A program made the translations under genes and the position numbers. From contig NZ_JBDPLZ010000008.1 in NCBI RefSeq assembly GCF_039871655.1, positions 186,001 through 250,000 on the forward strand: DNA of 64,000 bases. Direction: 5' to 3'. The stretch comes from Actinocorallia sp039871655. Its GTDB lineage: Bacteria > Actinomycetota > Actinomycetes > Streptosporangiales > Streptosporangiaceae. Under the pieces are notes generated by a model that was given only the letters and a program-made list of their open reading frames with translations, was not told where the DNA came from and searched no databases. Shown in pieces: positions 7,970-16,914 of the stretch (position 1 is the stretch's first letter; each line of letters starts with the position of its first letter).

Positions 7970-8437
7970 ATGGCACCTCGCATCGCCACCGCCGACGCCG
8001 TCGGGCGCGACCAGCTCCTGGACTTCCTCAGGCCCCGGCACCGCTGCCTGCTGTCCACCGTCCGCGCGGACGGCGGCCCGCAGCTCTCCCCCGTCACCTG
8101 CGGGGTGGACGCCGAGGGGCGGATCGTCGTCTCGACCTACCCCGAACGGGCCAAGACCCGCAATGCCCGGCGCGATCCGCGGGTCTCGGTCTGCGTCCTG
8201 TCCGACGACTGGAACGGTCCGTGGGTCCAGGTCGACGGCCGGGCGGAGGTCCTGGACATGCCCGACGCCCTCGAACCGCTGGTGGAGTACTACCGCTGCA
8301 TCTCCGGCGAGCACCCCGACTGGGATGAGTACCGCGCGGCGATGCGCCGCCAGGACAAGTCGCTGATCCGCATCACGATCGAACGCTGGGGTCCCGTCGC
8401 CACCGGAGGGTTCCCGCCCCGCCTCGCCCAGGACTGA
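7970..8437 (+). CDS. PPOX-class F420-dependent oxidoreductase
   Basis: A 155-residue split-barrel flavin/deazaflavin protein. The family shape is clear: LLDFLRPRHRCLLSTVRADGGPQLSPVTCGVDAEGRIVVST, then ERAKTRNARRDPRVSVCVL and a WVQVDGRAEVL strand, ending with SLIRITIERWGPVATGGFPP. Members reduce or oxidise small molecules with F420 or FMN. The substrate is not predictable. I start at the ATG at 7970 (GAGGGGGAAAG upstream) because the longer frame adds 49 residues of arginine/proline-rich shadow sequence. Confidence 0.85.
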   Translation: MAPRIATADAVGRDQLLDFLRPRHRCLLSTVRADGGPQLSPVTCGVDAEGRIVVSTYPERAKTRNARRDPRVSVCVLSDDWNGPWVQVDGRAEVLDMPDALEPLVEYYRCISGEHPDWDEYRAAMRRQDKSLIRITIERWGPVATGGFPPRLAQD

Positions 8438-8449
8438 GCGTCCTCACCC

Positions 8450-8992
<543 letters not shown>

Positions 8993-9010
8993 GAGTAGCT
9001 CCCGCTCCCT

Positions 9011-9028
9011 AGACAGACTGGTCTGTCT
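9011..9028. promoter_or_regulatory. Perfect palindrome, TetR-type operator before gpx
   Basis: AGACAGAC-TG-GTCTGTCT: two perfect 8-base arms around two bases, 19 bp upstream of the glutathione peroxidase start. Arm length and spacing are typical for TetR-family dimers. No TetR gene adjoins it; the repressor would be encoded elsewhere. Confidence 0.6.
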
Positions 9029-9091
9029 GATTATGGACGAGAGCCTAAAGAGCCCATCTCTCATCGTCAACACCGCACCGGGAGACGGCGC

Positions 9092-9826
9092 TCAGGCGAT
9101 GCCTCCGTTCGCGTACACGACCTGCCCGTTGATCCAGCGTCCCGGCCCGGCCAGGAAGGCGACGACCTCGGCGATGTCGTCCGGGGTGCCGAGCCGTTCC
9201 AGCGGCGGTTGCGCGGCCATCCGGGCGACGGTCTCCTCGTCCTTGCCGCTGAGGAAGAGTTCTGTGGCCGTGGGGCCGGGAGCGATCGCGTTGACGGTGA
9301 TGTCGCGGCCGCGCAGCTCGCGGGCCAGGATGAGGGTCATCGCGTCGACGGCTCCCTTCGACGCCGCGTAGGCCGCGTACGTGGGCAGCCCCAGCCGGGT
9401 GACGCTGGTGGAGAAGTTGATGATCGCGCCGCCCCTCCGGACCCGGCGGGCCGCCTGCTGGTCCACGACGAACGTGCCGCGGATGTTGGTGCGGTGCATG
9501 CGGTCCAGGTCTTCGAGGTCGAAGTCGGCCAGGGGCGCCAGGATCATGACGCCCGCCGCGTGGACGACGACGTCGACGCCCCCGTACTCCCGTTCCGCGG
9601 CGTCGAAGAGCGCCGCGACCTCGGTTTCGTCGGCGACGTCGGCCCGCACGGCGATCGCGGCCCCGCCGGCCTCGGTGATCTTCGCGACGGCGTTGTCCGC
9701 TTCGCTCTTGCCGCCCGAATAGGTGACGACGACCGCGAACCCGTCGCCCCCGAGCCGTTCGGCGGCCTCCCGCCCGATGCCGCGGGAACCGCCGGTCACG
9801 ATCGCGACGCGCGGTGAGGTGGTCAT
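9092..9826 (-). CDS. SDR-family oxidoreductase
   Basis: A 244-residue classical short-chain dehydrogenase. Cofactor motif TGGSRGIG at residues ~11-18, with a basic/neutral surrounding that does not clearly decide NAD or NADP. HAAG at ~89, catalytic Ser in NFSTSVTRLG, Tyr and Lys in YAAYAASKG, PG-T motif in APGPTATELF, and the terminal INGQVVYANGGIA. Likely a 3-ketoacyl/alcohol reductase with unknown substrate. ATG at 9826 with GGAGGGC upstream. Upstream lies an AT-rich 50-bp region with a TGATGATCATCA palindrome. Confidence 0.9.
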   Translation of the reverse strand: MTTSPRVAIVTGGSRGIGREAAERLGGDGFAVVVTYSGGKSEADNAVAKITEAGGAAIAVRADVADETEVAALFDAAEREYGGVDVVVHAAGVMILAPLADFDLEDLDRMHRTNIRGTFVVDQQAARRVRRGGAIINFSTSVTRLGLPTYAAYAASKGAVDAMTLILARELRGRDITVNAIAPGPTATELFLSGKDEETVARMAAQPPLERLGTPDDIAEVVAFLAGPGRWINGQVVYANGGIA

Positions 9827-9904
9827 GATGCCCTCCAGTGCAGGATCGGTGCCGTCGCCCCTCAGCATCCGCCGCCCGGATACATCACGACAAACGAATT
9901 ATTT

Positions 9905-9916
9905 TGATGATCATCA
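9905..9916. promoter_or_regulatory. Palindrome in SDR promoter region
   Basis: TGATGATCATCA is a perfect 12-bp palindrome inside an AT-rich stretch (9895-9925) about 80 bp upstream of the SDR gene. It may be a regulator site or part of the promoter. No adjacent regulator is obvious. Confidence 0.3.
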
Positions 9917-9933
9917 TTCTTTTCGATGCGTTG

Positions 9934-10548
9934 CTACCTGGTCAGTGGACCAGGCTCACAGCCGTGCAAGGCACCGAAACGCTTCTCAGCGATCCGCATC
10001 AGCGCGGTGAGGTCTTCCCGATAATCACGGCCGTCCCGCACCCTGCTGACATCAAGACTCAGCCACGGCTCCATGGTTCCGCATCGAAAGTGCGCGATCA
10101 CGTAGTACGGCCGATCGTGGGTGTAGCCGGGGGCATAGGCGATGAACCCGTATCCGAGTTTTGCAGGAAGCCGCCCGCGTTTGTAGTCCCGGTACTTGGC
10201 TTCCTGCCGCAGAACCGTCTTACGTCCTGCTCTCTTGTTCCAGCTGATTCCAAGCGGTCCTGCGGGACTACCGTCCCTGACCAGGCAACCGCCTTGCTCT
10301 GCAAGCCATCCCTCCGGATACTCCGAAAGCCCATCTTCAATGCCCGTGATGTTCTCTAGTGCAGCCTTTGGAGTAAGTCCACACCAGTACGGAGCAGAGT
10401 CTGCTACTGGCTGGGTATCCGGAACCGCTTGCGTTGAGGACCCTACAGGCTTGGGATCAGCCGATTCTGTGCTGCACTGCGTCGTGACGAGCAAAGCCCC
10501 AAATATCGGCCCTATTAGCTTGCCTTTGCGGAGCAAAGACGACTTCAT
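9934..10548 (-). CDS. Putative lipoprotein
   Basis: A 204-residue exported protein. A basic N-terminus (MKSSLLRKGK), a hydrophobic stretch (LIGPIFGALLVTT) and then Cys at residue 25 suggest a lipoprotein signal, although TTQC is not an ideal lipobox. The mature part has conserved-looking YWCGLTPKAAL, LAEQGGCLVRDG and FRCGTMEPWL cysteines that could form disulfides. I do not recognise the family; it loosely resembles DUF3558-like lipoproteins. It starts within the stop of the upstream 678-aa gene (ATGA), so it belongs to the WXG100 operon. Confidence 0.55.
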   Translation of the reverse strand: MKSSLLRKGKLIGPIFGALLVTTQCSTESADPKPVGSSTQAVPDTQPVADSAPYWCGLTPKAALENITGIEDGLSEYPEGWLAEQGGCLVRDGSPAGPLGISWNKRAGRKTVLRQEAKYRDYKRGRLPAKLGYGFIAYAPGYTHDRPYYVIAHFRCGTMEPWLSLDVSRVRDGRDYREDLTALMRIAEKRFGALHGCEPGPLTR

Positions 10549-12581
10549 TCCCGCCCTCCGGCTTCCGCGAAACTACGCACAGCTCTGTCATGCGCTCTTT
10601 CAATAGCTTCGTTGACTCCGCTGCCTGCTTCGGGAACAGGGACGTCGCGCTCCTTGCACCACCGGTAGAAAGCCTCAGCCTGAGCCTGGTCCCAAGTGGA
10701 AGGCGGAAGGATCTCCCCACCTCTTTCGAAAGGCCAACCCGCTACATCCTCCGAGTCGTGCTCCAAGTACGAAACCGTGGAGGAGAGCAGCATCTGGTTG
10801 ACGAGGTCGCGCATGCGGTCTTCGTCGCTGACCCGGTGGTTCTCGGTGTTCTCCTTCTCCGTGTTCTCTCCGAACCGCTGCACCAGGTACTTGCTGATCT
10901 CGTCGAAGACCTTCGCCCCCGCGGGCCCCGTGATCTCGGGCGGGACTTTGAAACGGCTCAGGTAGGCGGTCGGGTCGACCAGCCCCAGCCCGAAGTCGAT
11001 CTTCGCTTTGAGCGAGGCGTTGACCTTGTCCTCCTGGACTTTGAGCGCTTTCATCGTCTCGGTGCGCAGGGCGAGGAGGCGTCCCAGCGCACTGGCGTCC
11101 ATCGCCAGCCCGATCTCTCCTTCCCGTCCTTTGCTCCGCTGGTCGTCGATCCACAGCCTCAGGTGCCCGACGTGGGCTTTGAACAACGCGGTGTAGGCGG
11201 CGTCGTCGGTCACGGTGTCGGCGATGACGGCCAGGAGCAGCCGCGTCTGCTCCCGCGATCCTCGCGCGATGTGCCCTGAGTCCTCTGCCGCGTAAAGCCT
11301 CGTGGAGACGTGGTCGAGCTGGGTGATCAGAAGGTCGCCCATCGCCGCCCGGAGCCCCGACAGTTCGTCGAACGTCTCCCGGTCACTGATCTTCAGCCCG
11401 CCGGCCTCGTATTTCATCAGCTTCAACTGGTCTGCTCCCAGCACCCGCACGATCTCGTCGAAGAGTTCCCGGGACCGTTCGTCCTCCCCCGACGCGGCGG
11501 TTCGAAGGACGTGCCCGAGTGCCGCCCCGTGGTCCGTGCCCGCCCATACCCGGCGACGGTCATGCAGCAGATAGCGCAGGTTGCTGGAGGTCTCTCCGGC
11601 GGGCGTGTAGTCGAGCAGGATCTGCGCCCCCGTTCGCGACGCCCCGGCAGCCATGAGCAGCCCTTGCAGGTAATGCCCCGGCTGCTCGCCCTCGCTATTG
11701 AAAGCACCCGACGCGTAGATCCCCGCGGCGTCCGGCACGGCCCGCCAGGAGGAAATGTCGTTCTGGCGTTCATGCGCGAGCATGTCCCTCCCGACCACGC
11801 GCATGAACGCATCCGAGTACTTCACCGCGCCCGGGGCGGAGCCGAGGATCGTGCCGAGCCCCTGATATCCGAAGTACCGCGGGTGGCTGTTCTCGGGAGG
11901 GAATCCGGCCCTCCCCGCGGCGGTGAGGGCGGTCAGGAAATCGTCCCCCATATATCCCGCGCTCAACGGCCGCGTCCCGTCGGCGAGTGCCCGTCCCAGC
12001 AGTTCCATGGCCGCCCGGGTGTCGGCCGTGTTGGCGTCCAGCATCGCGCCATGCCGGTTGGCGTCGGCTTGAAGCGTCCGGGTCAGCCCGAAAGGGACGT
12101 TCAGCACTCCGACCGCTCCGAGCCTTTCGAGCAGCCCGCGCGCGAAGTAGGGATCACCGGCGAACTGCTCGTAGTTCCGCAGCGACCGCAGCGCTCCCCT
12201 GTCCCCCGCCGTGGCCTGTTCGAACAGATCCGCCGCCTGATACCCGCTGATCTGCGCCTGCTGATCGGATCGCCCGTCCGGCAGTCGGACGAACACCCCG
12301 TCCACCACGCTCAAAGCCGACCTGGGCTGCTGCGCGTCGAGGTCCTGCGCGAGCCGATGACGCCGTCGAAGGTCCGGCCCCACCTCACGGGCCCATTGAG
12401 CGACCCGGGAGATCTCCAGTGCGGGCCCGGTATCCGCCCCCGCTGAGGCCAACGCGGTATAGAGGCGCCGGGCGAGCCGCTCCAGATCGTCCTCAGAACG
12501 GCTCATTGCCGTGGTGAGCTGCTCGAACATGCTCAACTGCACTCCGCAGACCCCGGGTTCCAGCCACCCGTCCCCGCTCAC
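10545..12581 (-). CDS. Large helical protein of WXG100 operon (DUF6571-like)
   Basis: 678 residues from a GTG that overlaps the stop of the WXG100-like gene (GTGA). The frame remains open further upstream, but that sequence is the shadow of the WXG100 gene. The protein is mostly alpha-helical, without signal peptide or transmembrane helix. Recognisable stretches are NYEQFAGDPYFARGLLERLG, ENSHPRYFGYQGLGTILGSAPG and DYTPAGETSSNLRYLL. The overall layout resembles the actinobacterial DUF6571 group. With a WXG100 partner it may be a type VII secretion substrate or a cytosolic partner. No toxin or enzyme motif is evident at its C-terminus. Confidence 0.65.
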   Translation of the reverse strand: MSGDGWLEPGVCGVQLSMFEQLTTAMSRSEDDLERLARRLYTALASAGADTGPALEISRVAQWAREVGPDLRRRHRLAQDLDAQQPRSALSVVDGVFVRLPDGRSDQQAQISGYQAADLFEQATAGDRGALRSLRNYEQFAGDPYFARGLLERLGAVGVLNVPFGLTRTLQADANRHGAMLDANTADTRAAMELLGRALADGTRPLSAGYMGDDFLTALTAAGRAGFPPENSHPRYFGYQGLGTILGSAPGAVKYSDAFMRVVGRDMLAHERQNDISSWRAVPDAAGIYASGAFNSEGEQPGHYLQGLLMAAGASRTGAQILLDYTPAGETSSNLRYLLHDRRRVWAGTDHGAALGHVLRTAASGEDERSRELFDEIVRVLGADQLKLMKYEAGGLKISDRETFDELSGLRAAMGDLLITQLDHVSTRLYAAEDSGHIARGSREQTRLLLAVIADTVTDDAAYTALFKAHVGHLRLWIDDQRSKGREGEIGLAMDASALGRLLALRTETMKALKVQEDKVNASLKAKIDFGLGLVDPTAYLSRFKVPPEITGPAGAKVFDEISKYLVQRFGENTEKENTENHRVSDEDRMRDLVNQMLLSSTVSYLEHDSEDVAGWPFERGGEILPPSTWDQAQAEAFYRWCKERDVPVPEAGSGVNEAIERAHDRAVRSFAEAGGRE

Positions 12582-12865
12582 CGGACGACGCCCGCCCCGC
12601 TGCCGACCCCCGGCCTGCGCAGCGAGTCCACGGCCTTCTGCAACTGCGTCTGGAGCACCTGCCGGTTCCGTCGCAGTTCCCGTTCGAAGGCCCGCGCGGA
12701 CGGCCCCACCCAGGCCTTGCCGTCCATCAGCCGCACGGGGGTGTCGAACTGCCGCCAATGCCGGTCCGACATCTCCTGCACGTCCGCGAGGATCATCCGC
12801 AGCCGAAAGTCGTCTCCTGCCACAACGCCCCCGAAGCTTCCCGGACCCGACCAGTGAATGGCCAA
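12578..12865 (-). CDS. WXG100-like small helical protein
   Basis: 95 residues with a helix-turn-helix hairpin shape and a WVG motif in the turn (MDGKAWVGPSARAFERELR), the usual feature of WXG100/ESAT-6-type proteins, followed by an RNRQVLQTQLQKAVDSL helix. Members are secreted as dimers by type VII systems or support a larger partner. The start is unclear: the longest reading uses TTG at 12865 without a good ribosome site, and an internal GTG is possible. The stop overlaps the start of the 678-aa gene. No ESX machinery lies in the window. Confidence 0.6.
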   Translation of the reverse strand: MAIHWSGPGSFGGVVAGDDFRLRMILADVQEMSDRHWRQFDTPVRLMDGKAWVGPSARAFERELRRNRQVLQTQLQKAVDSLRRPGVGSGAGVVR

Positions 12866-12986
12866 CAGTAATCAAGCCATCACCGAGGGAAAGGGACTTG
12901 CGTGCGTCGAGACGAGACCGAGACGAGCCTTTGAGGAAGAAACAAGAACGAACCGGGCGCATCACAACCCGTCGGACGTTTCCCGC

Positions 12987-14150
12987 TCAGTCGTCTTCGA
13001 GCCCGGCAACGACGGCGAACGAACTGAGTCCGCGCAGGCTTCTGCGGTTACCGCGGATCTCAAGGTCTCCGGTGGCACTGACCTGCAAGCCCTGGGCATG
13101 AGCGTTGAGTGCACGGACGTAGTCCTCTTTCGCGAGTTCCACTCGCACTCTCCTAGGAATACCGGTGTCGTCGTCGACGCCGAGGATGACGACCTCACCC
13201 GGCCCCGGCCCGGTTTCTCGGAAGAGACGAATGACGTGCCCTGTCACGGTCACTCCGGTGCGAGGCTGTCTGGTCCTCAGGTAATCGGCTGCTTCTCGCA
13301 GAATCCGCTGCTGTCCCGGCGTGATCCTCAGCAGTTCTGGCGGGGTGGGTTTTCCCGCACGTGGGGACAGCGCGAACCTGACCTGGTAGGGATCGTGCTC
13401 AGGTCCGCCGAGTCCGCCGAGAGCGGCCAACTCCGTCGCGTTGACGAAGCTCTGGCGGCCGAACGCGGTGAGGGGTTCGGTTCCCTCGCACACGGCTTCG
13501 GCCAGTTGCCGGGCGTGGCGGGCAGCGGTCATCATCCGCTGGGTGACTCGTCGGCCGAACGGCTCATGCACGGTCGGCACCAGCTGCTCCTGGCCGTCCA
13601 TCTCCCTTTGGGCCTGCGGCTCCGGAAAGCCGTCTTCCAAGGGAAGCGACAGTGAGAGGACGAAACTGCCGGGCTGGGTCGAAAAGCGGGCCCGATCAGC
13701 GTAGACCTCGGCACGTCGAGACCTCCGGGACGGGAGGACCAGCGGTTTCCCCTCGAGCGAGGACGCTGACGCCACCACCAGCGTCCACAGCGAACTGATC
13801 GCCGTATGGGCCAGCCCCAAAGGCGCCTCACCGGACGGAAGGTCCGGCGTGAGCCGCACCGCGACCGTATCGGCACCGCCGATGGCGATGTCCTCCAGCA
13901 CCTCTCGTGGGAGACGGCGTTCGACATGAGCGATCGTCTTCAATGCCTCTTGGACACGGTCTGAAAAGTCGAGGACGTGCTCCTTGACCGGCAGAACGAC
14001 CTGGATGCCGTTCACGGGTACGCCAGGCCGCCACAGCGTAGTGCGCTCATCGTCGTCCTCAAGCGTCCAACCGGAACCACGCAGATAGGAGGTCAGTTCC
14101 GTCAGCCCAGGAGTCGTCACGGCTTCCCTCTCGCGAGCACCTTCCGACAT
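12987..14150 (-). CDS. Hypothetical protein coupled to DUF4365-like gene
   Basis: 387 residues from ATG 14150, with GGGAG eleven bases upstream; a GTG at 14168 is also possible. No signal peptide or membrane segment. I do not recognise the family. The N-terminal ~140 residues contain LRGSGWTLEDDDERTTLWRP and a GADTVAVRLTPD strand, resembling the start of other unknown actinobacterial proteins. The C-terminal third carries VTVTGHVIRLFRE followed by GEVVILGVDDDTGIPRRVRVEL, which looks like a small beta-barrel. It begins at the 3' end of the DUF4365-like gene and probably shares its transcript. Confidence 0.55.
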   Translation of the reverse strand: MSEGAREREAVTTPGLTELTSYLRGSGWTLEDDDERTTLWRPGVPVNGIQVVLPVKEHVLDFSDRVQEALKTIAHVERRLPREVLEDIAIGGADTVAVRLTPDLPSGEAPLGLAHTAISSLWTLVVASASSLEGKPLVLPSRRSRRAEVYADRARFSTQPGSFVLSLSLPLEDGFPEPQAQREMDGQEQLVPTVHEPFGRRVTQRMMTAARHARQLAEAVCEGTEPLTAFGRQSFVNATELAALGGLGGPEHDPYQVRFALSPRAGKPTPPELLRITPGQQRILREAADYLRTRQPRTGVTVTGHVIRLFRETGPGPGEVVILGVDDDTGIPRRVRVELAKEDYVRALNAHAQGLQVSATGDLEIRGNRRSLRGLSSFAVVAGLEDD

Positions 14151-14152
14151 GT

Positions 14153-14704
14153 TCAAAGTAGCTCCCACACATCGAATTCAGGCACGGGTGTGGAGCTCCT
14201 GACCCCGTGCATGCCCATCATCCGCGTCAGCCCCGACCCGTCCAAGGTATTTGCAGCCGGCAGACGAACTGCTTGCGTGCTCGAGTTACCCGACTCCGGC
14301 AGGCCTTCGAGCGATACCCAGGCGCCGCGCCCTACGAGAAGCGTCCCGTCGGGGTACGTGCGGATCCGCTCCCCGTTGTCCGCCAAGCCGATCACTGCGA
14401 GGACCCGCCGGACGGCGTGGTCGTCCCTCCGTAGGACGTCATAGGTATCGACGTCGAGATCGTAGCTGTAGTCGCCGTCCGGCAATTTGCGCAGATCAGT
14501 GGTCGTCTTGACCTGTACGAGAACGGACGGGTTGTAAGTCCCGTTCAGCAGTCCCCGATACGACAGCAGCACGTCGGCTTTCTGCAGATCGAGTGTGGTC
14601 GGGCGGCCGTGCAGGATCTCGCATGCCGCAGCTACCGCCTCCAGCCATGCTTCGCCGAAGTCGCCCTACAGCAGGTTCCGTTCCTGAATCCGCACTCGAG
14701 TCAT
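14153..14704 (-). pseudogene. DUF4365-like gene interrupted by in-frame TAG
   Basis: Reading from ATG 14704, the frame gives MTRVRIQERNLL, then an amber codon (complement of 14666-14668), then continues in the same frame as GDFGEAWLEAVAAAC, then KADVLLSY, VLVQVKTTTDL, YDLDVDTYDVLRR, LLVGRGAWVSLEGLPE and SSTPVPEFDVW. The latter pieces resemble the nuclease-like DUF4365 family (V-x-V-K motif and WVSL-x-G core). Any product from the next in-frame start (GTG 14572) would lack the first ~35 residues after the TAG. Either the gene is decayed, the start lies in another frame, or there is a sequence error. Confidence 0.5.
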
Positions 14705-14917
14705 CCTCGCGGAAGTCGAGCATCTCTGCAGGTAGAACCATTTGAATGCCCTGGAAGCGGCGCCGAGGAGCAAGAAACCCCGTAGCGGAGCACGAAGATG
14801 GTGATCACTCACTGCTGCTGGACTGCCGAGAGGTCCAGTGCGCGCTGCACGGTCATGATCGTGGCGACCGTCGCACAGATTGTGGGTCTTGCCAACGGCC
14901 CTGGTTAGGGTGAAGCC

Positions 14918-15373
14918 ATGGCCACCACCGACGCACACCGCCCGCCGGCCCGGCTGCGGGACACCCCGAGCTGGCTGATCACGCAGATCGCCATCCACGC
15001 GGCCCGGCTGTCGGGTGAGGCTTTCAACGCGACCGGCTGCCGGCGCTACCAGTACGCGCTGCTGGCGGCCCTGGAGGAGTTCGGCCCGGCCAGCCAGGCG
15101 GAGCTCGGCCGACGGTGTTCCATCGACCGCAGTTACGTCGTCGAGGCCGTCAACGACCTGGCCGACAGGGGGCTCGCCGTCCGGATCCCCGACCCCGCCG
15201 ACCGGCGCCGCAACATCATCACCATCACCGAGACCGGCGAACGGGAATTCCACCGGATCGGCGGGGAGCTCGACAAGGCGCAGGACGAGCTCCTGGCCCC
15301 TCTCTCCCCCGACGAGCGCGAGCAGCTCACCCGGTTGATGGCCCGGGTACTCGACCATCAGACGCGTCGCTGA
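14918..15373 (+). CDS. MarR-family transcriptional regulator
   Basis: A 151-residue winged-helix protein. Helices run LITQIAIHAARLSGEAFN, YQYALLAALEEFGPASQAELGRR, recognition SIDRSYVVEAVNDLADRGL, and the wing PDPADRRRNIITITETGERE with the conserved D-RRR-N. It is likely a repressor of its own or a neighbouring gene, but no obvious target adjoins. No Shine-Dalgarno is visible. A TAGGGT hexamer ends six bases before the ATG, consistent with a leaderless transcript. Confidence 0.87.
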   Translation: MATTDAHRPPARLRDTPSWLITQIAIHAARLSGEAFNATGCRRYQYALLAALEEFGPASQAELGRRCSIDRSYVVEAVNDLADRGLAVRIPDPADRRRNIITITETGEREFHRIGGELDKAQDELLAPLSPDEREQLTRLMARVLDHQTRR

Positions 15374-15539
15374 CGGAACAGAGACCCGCGGCGCGTCGTT
15401 CGACGGCATCCGGGCTCTGAACGAGGTGCTCGAGGGAGGCTCGTGGCGGACATGGTCGCCGTCCTTGGCGGCTTGTTCTTCGTCGTGGGCGACGTCGACA
15501 GGTAGCGAACCGCTCGTCCGTTTTGCGCGTCTGACGGGC

Positions 15540-15716
15540 ATGAGCGATGTGGTTGAGGCGAACTGGTACGAGACCGAGCAGCCGGAGCGGCCCCGCGGGA
15601 AGCGGCGCTGGGCGGTGGTGGCGGTGGTGTCCACGCTGCTGGTGGTCGTGGGGGTCATCGCGTTGTTCGCGGGCTTCGTGGGTGCGAGCGAGGTGCCCGG
15701 CTGCGGCGGTGGCTGA
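15540..15716 (+). CDS. Small single-pass membrane protein
   Basis: 58 residues: a charged N-terminus (ETEQPERPRGKRRW), one hydrophobic helix (AVVAVVSTLLVVVGVIALFAG) and a short glycine/cysteine tail. The basic residues before the helix predict an N-in topology. Family unknown. The ATG at 15540 lacks a strong ribosome site, so support is moderate. Its stop directly abuts the stop of the convergent membrane protein gene. Confidence 0.45.
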   Translation: MSDVVEANWYETEQPERPRGKRRWAVVAVVSTLLVVVGVIALFAGFVGASEVPGCGGG

Positions 15717-16706
15717 TCAGGGCCTGAGCAGATAGGGCAGGTGCGCGGTGAGGAAGCGCCGGGGGAACTCCTCGCGTAGCCGCCACAGGCCCGCGTCGAT
15801 CACGAAGTGCGCCATCGTCGCGCCGAGGAACGCGCCGTAGAGGGCGCGTTCCCAGGCGTGCGGTGAGCCGTGAAGGTGGGAGGCGAGGTTCAGCAGGAGC
15901 CCGCCGACCAGGGCGATGACGAGCATCGTCGCGACGCCGAGCGGGCCGCCGCCCGGACGCGGCGTGACGGCCACCATCCCCACGATCAGCAGGTACTGCA
16001 GCCCGTGCGCGACGATCAGGCCGGCGACGGCCGCGTACGGCGCGTCGAGCAGGAAGACCGGCGTGAAGAACAGCAGCGAGCCCAGGTACATCGCCACGAA
16101 CGCGGGCGGCCGGCTGCCGCGGCGGTACAGGCCGTAGAGGCCGAGGCCGATCCCGGCGAGGAAGACCGCGCATGCGACGGGGAACACCCGCGCGAGATGG
16201 GCGTCGTGCAGGGCGAGCAGATCCGGCCTGGCCAGTAGCGCGACCGTCCCGGCGATTCCGGTGACGGCCACCGCGTTGCGTTCTTCGCGCGACAACGATC
16301 CGGCCCGCAGCGCGCTCGCCGCCAGCGCCGCCATCCCCAGGTTCTGCTTCTGGAAGTGGAAGAACTGCCAGGCGAAGAAGGCGTACAGCGCCCAGCGGAA
16401 GGCCGGCTCCGACAGCGCGGCGGCGACCGCGGCCGTCCCTGCGACCAGCGCCAGCGGGACGATCGCGTACCGGCCGAGGTGGGCACGGGCGTGGGAGCGG
16501 ATCTCCGGCAGCGTGTAGAACCACCCGGTCGCCGCGACATGCATGGAGCTGCCCAAGAACAGCAGCCCCGTCAGCGCCCGTCCGGGATCGGTCCCGGCGG
16601 GCGGCGCCAGGGCGATCGCGACGGCGAAGGCGCCCAGCGACAGGAGCAGCGTGCCGTAGAGCCAGGTTCCGCGCAGCCGCTGCAACCGCAGGTCAGGGGT
16701 GGTCAT
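15717..16706 (-). CDS. Polytopic membrane protein with conserved histidines
   Basis: About 329 residues and nine to ten hydrophobic helices. Several histidines sit within or next to helices: SSMHVAATGWFYTLPE, AWQFFHFQKQNLGM, IVAHGLQYLLIVG and MAHFVIDAGLWRLRE. This histidine-in-membrane pattern is reminiscent of Brp/Blh-type carotenoid dioxygenases or other di-iron membrane enzymes, but I cannot confirm the family. ATG at 16706; a GTG six bases upstream is also possible. It is convergent with the small membrane protein with no intervening bases. Function unknown. Confidence 0.6.
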   Translation of the reverse strand: MTTPDLRLQRLRGTWLYGTLLLSLGAFAVAIALAPPAGTDPGRALTGLLFLGSSMHVAATGWFYTLPEIRSHARAHLGRYAIVPLALVAGTAAVAAALSEPAFRWALYAFFAWQFFHFQKQNLGMAALAASALRAGSLSREERNAVAVTGIAGTVALLARPDLLALHDAHLARVFPVACAVFLAGIGLGLYGLYRRGSRPPAFVAMYLGSLLFFTPVFLLDAPYAAVAGLIVAHGLQYLLIVGMVAVTPRPGGGPLGVATMLVIALVGGLLLNLASHLHGSPHAWERALYGAFLGATMAHFVIDAGLWRLREEFPRRFLTAHLPYLLRP

Positions 16707-16914
16707 AGACACTCAGACGCGCCCGAACCGGTCACGGTTCGCCGAGAGGCGTCAGCCGTGACCCCCGGGATCCGGCAGCGCCACTCCAGGCGGAAAGTCC
16801 CGTCAGCGGGCCGGTCCCCGGAAATCGAGGCCGATAGTTCGTTCTGATGTCTCCGAGCGGGGAGTTCGTGCTCGAGAGAGAAGGGGTTTTCGGGGTAGTG
16901 GCGTAGCCGTTGAG

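Noticed and set aside
12582..12965. N-terminal extension of the 678-aa protein (frame open to 12965)
   Set aside because: The extension is Arg/Gly/Ala-rich shadow sequence of the WXG100-like gene; the overlapping GTGA start is better.
14705..15658. Long minus-strand frame ending at the TAG before the DUF4365-like part
   Set aside because: Most of it is antisense to the MarR gene; only the last dozen codons may belong to the DUF4365-like gene.
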